Origin: Burkholderia sp. H160
GTDB lineage: Bacteria; Pseudomonadota; Gammaproteobacteria; Burkholderiales; Burkholderiaceae
NCBI GenBank assembly: GCA_000173575.1
Contig: ABYL01000045.1
Coordinates: 1-48,250 of the forward strand
Length of the DNA: 48,250 nt
Reading direction: 5' to 3'
Shown here: positions 44,333 through 48,250 of the stretch, piece after piece
Numbering within the stretch: the first letter of the stretch is position 1
How the letters are laid out: each line of letters starts with the position of its first letter
The notes under the pieces: model-generated
The model's database searches: none
What the model was told of the DNA's origin: nothing
The model's input: only the letters and a program-made list of their open reading frames with translations
Program-made: the position numbers and the translations under genes

Positions 44333-45769
44333 ATGCATCGCGCCACCAAGATTGTCGCTACTGTCGGTCCGGCTTCCAGCACGCCGGAAATCCTGCTGCA
44401 AATGATGCAGGCGGGACTGGACGTGGTGCGGCTCAATTTCTCACACGGCACCGCCGACGACCATCGCCAGCGCGCCGAATTCGTGCGCGAGGCGGCCCGC
44501 CTCGCTGGCCGCGAAGTCGCCATCATGGCCGACCTGCAAGGCCCGAAGATCCGCGTCGGCAAGTTCGAGAACGGCCGCACGACGCTCGTCCCGGGCAATC
44601 CGTTCATCCTCGATGCGGACTGCGAGCTCGGCAACGACGAGCGCGTCGGCCTCGACTACAAGGATCTGCCGCGCGACCTGAAACCGGGCGATGTGCTGCT
44701 GCTCAACGACGGCCTGATCGTGCTGGGCGTGCAGCGCGTGATCGGCCAGGAGATCCACACGATCGTGAGGATCGGCGGCGAGCTGTCGAACAACAAGGGC
44801 ATCAACCGCCAGGGCGGCGGCCTGTCGGCGCCCGCGCTGACCGCGAAGGACATGGAAGACATCCGCACGGCGATGTCGCTCGGCGTCGATTTCGTCGCGG
44901 TGTCGTTCCCGAAGAACGCGACCGACATGGAAATGGCCCGCCAGCTCGCGAACATCGCCGGCGCGCCGTACGGCATCAAGCCGAAGATGATCGCGAAGAT
45001 CGAGCGCGCGGAAGCGATTCCGGCGCTGCAGGGCATCCTCGATGCGTCGGACGGCATCATGGTCGCGCGTGGCGATCTGGCCGTGGAAGTGGGCAATGCC
45101 GCGGTGCCGGCGCTGCAAAAGCGCATGATCCGGATGGCGCGCGAGTCGAACAAGTTCGTGATCACCGCGACACAGATGATGGAGTCGATGATCCACGCGC
45201 CGGTGCCGACCCGCGCGGAAGTGTCGGACGTCGCGAACGCGGTGCTCGACGGCACCGACGCGGTGATGCTGTCGGCGGAATCGGCGGCGGGCAAGTACCC
45301 GGTGCAGACCATCGAGACGATGGCCGCGATCTGCGTCGAAGCGGAAAAGTCCGAGCAGTCGGAGCTCGACAAGGATTTCCTCGACCGCACGTTCACGCGG
45401 ATCGACCAGTCGATCGCTATGGGCGCGCTGTTCACCGCCTTTCACCTCGGTGCCAAGGCGATCGTCGCGCTGACCGAGTCGGGCTCGACCGCGCTGTGGC
45501 TTTCGCGTCACTGGACCCACGTGCCGATCTTCGCGCTGACGCCGCGTGTCGGCAGCGAACGGGCGATGGCGCTGTATCGCAACGTGACGTCGCTGCATCT
45601 CGACAGCAACACCGACCGCGACACCGCGCTGCAGCAGGCGCTCGAAACGGTGGTCGGCAAGGGCTACGCGTCCCACGGCGACATGGTCGTGCTGACGGTC
45701 GGCGAGCCGATGGGTCAGGCGGGCGGCACCAATACGTTGAAGATTGTGCGGGTTGGTGAACCGTACTGA
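44333..45769 (+). CDS. pyk: Pyruvate kinase
   Basis: Catalyses phosphoenolpyruvate + ADP to pyruvate + ATP in the cytoplasm. From ATG 44333, behind GACGAGGAGACTC, the 478 residues begin MHRATKIVATVGPASS. Diagnostic are VVRLNFSHG, KIRVGKFENG, the active-site KMIAKIERAEAI with its catalytic Lys, and MVARGDLAVEVG, VITATQMMESM and GTDAVMLSAESAAGKYP. The open frame extends 167 codons upstream, but a pyruvate kinase always starts near this point. It is between pgk and fba. Confidence 0.97.
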   Translation: MHRATKIVATVGPASSTPEILLQMMQAGLDVVRLNFSHGTADDHRQRAEFVREAARLAGREVAIMADLQGPKIRVGKFENGRTTLVPGNPFILDADCELGNDERVGLDYKDLPRDLKPGDVLLLNDGLIVLGVQRVIGQEIHTIVRIGGELSNNKGINRQGGGLSAPALTAKDMEDIRTAMSLGVDFVAVSFPKNATDMEMARQLANIAGAPYGIKPKMIAKIERAEAIPALQGILDASDGIMVARGDLAVEVGNAAVPALQKRMIRMARESNKFVITATQMMESMIHAPVPTRAEVSDVANAVLDGTDAVMLSAESAAGKYPVQTIETMAAICVEAEKSEQSELDKDFLDRTFTRIDQSIAMGALFTAFHLGAKAIVALTESGSTALWLSRHWTHVPIFALTPRVGSERAMALYRNVTSLHLDSNTDRDTALQQALETVVGKGYASHGDMVVLTVGEPMGQAGGTNTLKIVRVGEPY

Positions 45770-45956
45770 TCAGGCAAGACTGCCCGATCGGCACAGGCTG
45801 GATTGAGCGAAGCAGGCCGGCGCAAGCCGCGCGGTCCATGTGCGGCGGCGCACCAACGCGCCGGCGTCACCGCGGGAACGCTGCCTGCTTCGCGATAAAA
45901 TCGCCGCAAAAGATGCCGACGGCAAAAGAATTCGTTTCAATCTAAGGAGTTTGAGC

Positions 45957-47021
45957 ATGCCTCTCGTATCAATGCGTCAACTGCTGGACCACGCCGCGGA
46001 AAACGGCTATGGCCTTCCGGCATTCAACGTGAACAACCTGGAGCAGGTGCAGGCGATCATGGCCGCGGCCGACAAGGTCAACGCCCCGGTCATCATGCAG
46101 GCGTCGGCCGGTGCGCGTAAGTACGCGGGCGAGCCGTTCCTGCGTCATCTGATCGAAGCCGCGGTCGAGTCGTATCCGCACATTCCGGTCGTGATGCACC
46201 AGGACCACGGCCAGTCGCCGGCGGTGTGCATGGCGGCGATCCGCAGCGGCTTCACGAGCGTGATGATGGACGGTTCGCTCGAAGCCGACGGCAAGACGGT
46301 CGCATCGTACGAGTACAACGTCGAAGTGTCGCGCAAGGTCGTCGAAGCGGCGCACTCGATCGGCGTCACCGTGGAAGCGGAGCTGGGCGTGCTCGGTTCG
46401 CTCGAAACGATGAAGGGCGACAAGGAAGACGGCCACGGCGCCGAAGGCACGATGACGCGCGAGCAGCTGCTGACCGATCCGGAGCAGGCCGCCGACTTCG
46501 TCAAGCTGACCCAGTGCGACGCGCTGGCCATCGCGATCGGCACCTCGCACGGCGCCTACAAGTTCAGCAAGAAGCCGACCGGAGATATTCTCTCGATCCA
46601 GCGCATCAAGGAAATCCATCAGCGCATTCCGAACACGCACCTCGTGATGCACGGTTCGTCGTCGGTGCCGCAGGAGCTGCTCGCGGAAATCCGCGAATTC
46701 GGCGGCGACATGAAGGAAACCTACGGCGTGCCGGTCGAGGAAATCCAGGAAGGTATCCGTCACGGCGTGCGCAAGGTCAACATCGACACCGACCTGCGTC
46801 TGGCGATCACGGGCGCGATCCGCCGCTATATGGCGACCAACCCGAGCAAGTTCGATCCGCGCGACTACCTGAAGCCGGCGCGCGAAGCGGCGATGAAGAT
46901 CTGTATCGACCGCTACATGCAATTCGGCTGCGAAGGCCAGGCTGGCAAGATCAAGCCGGTTTCGCTTGATAAAATTGCGGAGAAGTACAAGTCGGGCGAG
47001 CTCGCGCAAGTCGTCCGCTAA
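45957..47021 (+). CDS. fba: Fructose-bisphosphate aldolase, class II (Calvin-cycle subtype)
   Basis: Zinc-dependent aldolase cleaving fructose 1,6-bisphosphate to triose phosphates. The 354 residues start [27 protein letters not shown] (shown in part). The zinc and catalytic residues are in [20 protein letters not shown] and IGTSHGAYK, and the phosphate site in [10 protein letters not shown] and [19 protein letters not shown] lies 8 bases before ATG 45957, which settles the start against the upstream frame from 45840. This subtype occurs in many bacteria without a Calvin cycle. A hairpin terminator follows. Confidence 0.97.
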   Translation: MPLVSMRQLLDHAAENGYGLPAFNVNNLEQVQAIMAAADKVNAPVIMQASAGARKYAGEPFLRHLIEAAVESYPHIPVVMHQDHGQSPAVCMAAIRSGFTSVMMDGSLEADGKTVASYEYNVEVSRKVVEAAHSIGVTVEAELGVLGSLETMKGDKEDGHGAEGTMTREQLLTDPEQAADFVKLTQCDALAIAIGTSHGAYKFSKKPTGDILSIQRIKEIHQRIPNTHLVMHGSSSVPQELLAEIREFGGDMKETYGVPVEEIQEGIRHGVRKVNIDTDLRLAITGAIRRYMATNPSKFDPRDYLKPAREAAMKICIDRYMQFGCEGQAGKIKPVSLDKIAEKYKSGELAQVVR

Positions 47022-47041
47022 GCTGTAGTTTTGGCTCCGCG

Positions 47042-47108
47042 CCTGGCCGTTTGGCCAGGTTGTCGTCCGATCGCCGTTCCCGCATCATCGGGGGAACGGC
47101 GTTTCCCT
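47042..47108 (+). terminator. Terminator hairpins between fba and purC
   Basis: A first stem CCTGGCC-GTTT-GGCCAGG is followed by a second, GCCGTTCCC (47073-47081) with GGGAACGGC (47092-47100), then GTTTCCCTTTTG. The second stem with its T-rich tail is the better terminator. Confidence 0.7.
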
Positions 47109-47155
47109 TTTGTTCCGGTCACATTTTTTTGCCCCACTTTTAGCGAACCACGACG

Positions 47156-48046
47156 ATGTCTACCCTCTACGAATCCACGCTCCGCTCGCTGCCGTTGCTC
47201 GGCCGCGGCAAAGTCCGCGACAACTACGCGGTGGGCAACGATCAGTTGCTGATCGTCACGACCGACCGTCTGTCGGCGTTCGACGTGATCATGGGCGAGC
47301 CGATTCCGAACAAGGGCCGCGTGCTCAACGCGATGGCGAACTTCTGGTTCGAGAAACTGCAGCACGTGGTGCCGAACCACCTGACGGGCGTCGCGCCCGA
47401 GTCGGTGGTCGCACCGGACGAAGTCGAGCAGGTCAAGGGGCGCGCGGTGGTCGTCAAGCGTCTCGAGCCGATCCTCGTCGAAGCGGTGGTGCGCGGCTAT
47501 CTGGCCGGCAGCGGCTGGAAAGATTACCAGGCCACCGGTTCGGTCTGCGGCGTGCAACTGCCGCCGGGTCTGCAGAACGCGCAGAAGCTGCCCGAGCCGA
47601 TCTTCACGCCGGCCGCCAAGGCCGAGATGGGCCACCACGACGAAAACATCACCTATGAAGAGATGGAGCGCCGCATCGGCACCGAGCTGTCGGCCACGAT
47701 CCGCGACATCTCGATCCGCCTGTACAAGGAAGCCGCTGACTACGCGGCGACGCGCGGCATCATCATCGCGGACACGAAGTTCGAGTTCGGTCTGGACAAC
47801 AACGGCAAGCTGTACCTGATGGACGAGGCGCTCACGGCGGATTCGTCGCGCTTCTGGCCGGCGGACCAGTACCAGGTCGGCACGAACCCGCCGTCGTTCG
47901 ACAAGCAGTTCGTGCGCGACTGGCTCGAAACCCAGCCGTGGAAGAAAGAGCCGCCGGCGCCGAAGCTGCCGGACGACGTGGTCGCAAAAACGGGCGAGAA
48001 GTATCAGGAAGCGCTCGAGCGCCTGACCGGCCACAAGCTCGACTGA
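47156..48046 (+). CDS. purC: Phosphoribosylaminoimidazole-succinocarboxamide synthase
   Basis: SAICAR synthase of purine synthesis: joins CAIR and aspartate with ATP. The protein of 296 residues begins [21 protein letters not shown], with the nucleotide loop [21 protein letters not shown], and [19 protein letters not shown]; later [10 protein letters not shown] and [13 protein letters not shown] are conserved. The length matches the longer, yeast-like subtype instead of the 237-residue E. coli form. purE starts 57 bases after its stop, so the two are probably co-transcribed. Confidence 0.97.
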   Translation: MSTLYESTLRSLPLLGRGKVRDNYAVGNDQLLIVTTDRLSAFDVIMGEPIPNKGRVLNAMANFWFEKLQHVVPNHLTGVAPESVVAPDEVEQVKGRAVVVKRLEPILVEAVVRGYLAGSGWKDYQATGSVCGVQLPPGLQNAQKLPEPIFTPAAKAEMGHHDENITYEEMERRIGTELSATIRDISIRLYKEAADYAATRGIIIADTKFEFGLDNNGKLYLMDEALTADSSRFWPADQYQVGTNPPSFDKQFVRDWLETQPWKKEPPAPKLPDDVVAKTGEKYQEALERLTGHKLD

Positions 48047-48103
48047 TCTGATTGCGCGCGCCGCGTCAGGCGCGCATCGCCCGGAAACGAGGAAGCCGTA
48101 AAG

Positions 48104-48250
48104 ATGAGTGAAGCACAAACCGCCCATACGCATGATGCGCCGGTCGTCGGCGTATTGATGGGCTCCAGTTCCGACTGGGAAGTCATGAAAAACGCCGTCG
48201 CGATTCTGCAGGAATTCGGCGTGCCGTACGAAGCGAAGGTCGTATCCGCG
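48104..48250 (+). CDS. purE: N5-carboxyaminoimidazole ribonucleotide mutase (cut by window end)
   Basis: Only the first 49 codons are present. They read [28 protein letters not shown] (shown in part), followed by [20 protein letters not shown]. The [10 protein letters not shown] loop binds the ribonucleotide phosphate and is diagnostic for PurE, which converts N5-CAIR to CAIR. ACGAGGAAG lies upstream. Its place directly after purC fits purine synthesis. Confidence 0.93.
   Translation, partial: MSEAQTAHTHDAPVVGVLMGSSSDWEVMKNAVAILQEFGVPYEAKVVSA

Overview
The window is high-GC chromosomal DNA of a Burkholderiales bacterium, most likely Paraburkholderia, Caballeronia or Burkholderia. The basis is the run recA-recX-DUF2889-sucC-sucD-terC-pilin-pglL, the pgk-pyk-fba-purC-purE run, and the protein sequences themselves. 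Species level is not claimed.

Layout. 1-6.4 kb: an RhlE-type helicase (cut by the left edge), a hemolysin-III-like membrane protein, a pair of exported c-type cytochromes (three-heme and two-heme) and a copC-copD copper pair. 6.5-11 kb: D-galactonate dehydratase with a divergent GntR regulator whose only well-placed start codon is ATT, a DHA2-type drug exporter with a divergent MarR regulator and a clear operator, and a small exported protein. 11.3-17.8 kb: an accessory block with a SPASM-like radical SAM enzyme, an HpnL-like membrane protein and an arginine:glycine-type amidinotransferase (an uncharacterised set to me); a persulfide-sensing BigR-type regulator with two sulfur transporters, the second frameshifted; two exported proteins; and a CopZ-like metal-binding protein behind a CueR-type promoter. 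The block ends at a tRNA with anticodon CAU. 18-22.2 kb: an MFS symporter and a TctDE-like two-component system.

22.3-28.2 kb: SOS-controlled recA with recX, DUF2889, succinyl-CoA ligase sucCD closed by tandem terminators, and a TerC protein. 28.4-33.7 kb: a type IV pilin and the PglL oligosaccharyltransferase, separated by a 2.8-kb group II intron. Its ends were fixed by finding both exon-binding loops. It sits between the putative pglL -10 box and the pglL start codon. 33.8-42.6 kb: MazG-like pyrophosphohydrolase, moaC, a BepA-like periplasmic protease, a YheT-like hydrolase, a SnoaL-like protein, waaF, a CHCC zinc-finger protein, ilvE and azlCD. 42.8 kb to the end: pgk, pyk, fba, purC and the start of purE.

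The genes most worth following up are the radical SAM/HpnL-like/amidinotransferase set, the intron in the pilin-glycosylation locus, and several small regulatory architectures that can be read directly from the bases.
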